Positions 31,101 to 31,206 of a DNA stretch of 31,206 nt are shown in pieces. Below the pieces are notes generated by a model that searched no databases, was not told the DNA's origin, and saw only the letters and a list, made by a program, of their open reading frames with translations. The DNA lies in the NCBI GenBank assembly GCA_002500665.1, contig DLRY01000076.1, positions 111,956-143,161 on the forward strand, read 5' to 3'. Within the stretch, counting starts at the first letter, position 1, and each line of letters starts with the position of its first letter. This DNA is from Opitutia bacterium UBA7876. GTDB lineage: Bacteria > Verrucomicrobiota > Verrucomicrobiia > Opitutales > Seribacteraceae. A program made the position numbers and the translations under genes.

Positions 31101-31182
31101 CCTTAGTCGCAACCCCGCTTTCCGCATCCGCCGAGAAGGCGAAAAGAGCGAGAAGAAAGGATGACGGGAAGGAAAGATTCAC
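28159..31182 (-). CDS. Planctomycete-type cytochrome c PSCyt1/PSCyt2/PSD1 protein (DUF1549/DUF1553)
   Basis: A 1007-residue exported protein. The Sec signal MNLSFPSSFLLALFAFSADA covers residues 1-20. The PSCyt1 domain follows with haem motif C36-F-D-C39-H40 (MAENCFDCHGPDKEQRKANL). PSCyt2 (DUF1549) covers about 145-345 (NPIDRFVFAKLE, HFGERWGRHWLDVARYADSDG, with a second CARCHDHKYDNI near 325). A Lys/Glu-rich coiled segment lies at about 360-410, then a middle beta-rich region. PSD1 (DUF1553) is at the end (RVTVNQIWTHLFGHGLVRTPEDFG, HPELMDWLAHHFI, RSATYRQSS, TLNNVTFVEAAKAFAQRIL). These proteins probably carry electrons or act with the DUF1501 partner 11 bases downstream. Translation starts at GTG 31182, chosen because it opens the signal peptide; the frame stays open to the window end. 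Confidence 0.93.
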   Translation of the reverse strand: MNLSFPSSFLLALFAFSADAESGVATKARAIMAENCFDCHGPDKEQRKANLRLDVREGALKDLGGYQSVMPGNPDQSELIARLTTKDEDEFMPPKKTGKSLTKEDIDVLKQWISEGADYPIHWAYRPILSPPLPKLKNEKGIQNPIDRFVFAKLEGLNRTPSPEADRRTLAKRLHYDLLGLPPDPARVDKFVKDQSANSYPDLVEELLASTHFGERWGRHWLDVARYADSDGYEKDRARPNAWRYRDWVIEAVNEDLPYDQFTVEQLAGDLLPEATPKQRLATAFHRQTLTNTEGGTDQEQWRVAAVMDRLETTGAAWLGLTLTCARCHDHKYDNITQDEYYQLFAFYNNGDETNYALPSSAAALAKYEKDKATHDKQVSALEKTLNDWTASRKDAQALWEKKTRARLSAIKDPITHHPLKLGPLPKQGDFRLVAREDDSLFVEKLVPETTTFLLNFSTDTGGKPLTGFRLEVLADAKLPAKGPGLTRHGNFVLSEFRAFVVDLVDPQKTEPLPFSSAKADFSQNKWSVQAAIDRKDETGWAISPQMGMNHQATFRLAQPLAAKKAGSLRIEMAQLYGSRHVIGRFRIMAITGEHSADVAPENIRKALLVESPKRKYDQRKLLAEHFAKTDPVAAKIRKQLDDLRKKAPKPSTTNVRVITQRKGSPRKTYVFRRGEFKQPIHEVREGGLSLLHPFKPRNPKGSVDRLDLARWLIDSANPITPRVTVNQIWTHLFGHGLVRTPEDFGVRGAPPTHPELMDWLAHHFIHDAKWSRKELIRLIVRSATYRQSSNHRSELAGLDPNNELLHRQNRFRVEAEIVRDLNLAAAGLLSSEVGGSSVFPPMPAGIAGLSYANSFKWNVSKGSDRYRRGLYTFFKRTSPHPNLLTFDCPDSNVACVKRNRSNTPLAALVTLNNVTFVEAAKAFAQRILKEAPPSDETRIAHGFRLCVSRSPEPHETEAFSDLLADSRSWYEKNPEDAKSFAGDPETAAWAATVRIMLNMDEFLTRE

Positions 31183-31206
31183 CTTGTTTACCCTACTTGC
31201 CGTTTT

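Overview
The window looks like chromosomal DNA of a PVC-superphylum bacterium, most likely a Verrucomicrobiota member. The evidence is the set of families present: an exported DUF1501 protein paired with a PSCyt1/PSCyt2/PSD1 cytochrome-type protein, a ThuA-domain protein among Gfo/Idh/MocA oxidoreductases and a TIM-barrel sugar isomerase, lipoproteins built from MORN repeats, and a GYF_2 (DUF4339) membrane protein. By eye the DNA is GC-rich, and most genes have no recognisable Shine-Dalgarno sequence. There are no insertion sequences, CRISPR arrays, phage genes or rRNA, and only one tRNA. No stretch over 300 bases lacks a gene; the longest gap is 15360-15599.

Layout. 1-345 (-) is the front part of a cytochrome c/discoidin-like reading frame that starts inside the cytochrome domain, so it may be a truncated remnant. 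472-5307 (+) holds a His-rich Fur-family regulator followed by a carbohydrate cluster: cytosolic Gfo/Idh/MocA dehydrogenase, sugar isomerase, Sec-exported ThuA-like protein and Tat-exported Gfo/Idh/MocA protein. 5419-6370 (+) is a dCTP deaminase/dUTPase-family enzyme and a degenerate SufU-like scaffold. These meet a block on the minus strand, read right to left as pyrH, frr, proB and a UvrD/Rep helicase (11019 to 6371). A tRNA-Gln(UUG) lies at 11088-11161. 11224-15359 (-) reads tatC (with unusual extensions), an XRE regulator, an Hsp15-like S4 protein and a MORN_2 lipoprotein with a repetitive proline/DPF tail. 15600-19771 (+) is pyruvate phosphate dikinase with a lysine-rich N-terminus, then hflX. 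On the minus strand follow a single-chain glycine decarboxylase P protein and a small two-helix membrane protein. A divergent GYF_2 membrane protein (+), a second MORN lipoprotein (-) and the DUF1501/PSD1 pair (-) complete the window.

Functional links. Two predicted Tat substrates (the second Gfo/Idh/MocA protein and the DUF1501 protein) occur in the same window as tatC. The carbohydrate cluster has two exported and two cytosolic parts, which suggests oxidation of a sugar or glycoside begun outside the cytoplasm and finished inside. PyrH, Frr, ProB, HflX, PpdK and GcvP are core metabolism or translation functions. The least explained features are a seven-codon leader frame before fur, a hairpin holding the ribosome-binding site of the XRE gene, the extended TatC whose tail resembles a segment of the nearby lipoproteins, the scaffold protein lacking iron-sulphur ligands, and DPF motifs in two surface-type proteins. 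I found no clear evidence for a complete new multi-gene defence or secretion system.
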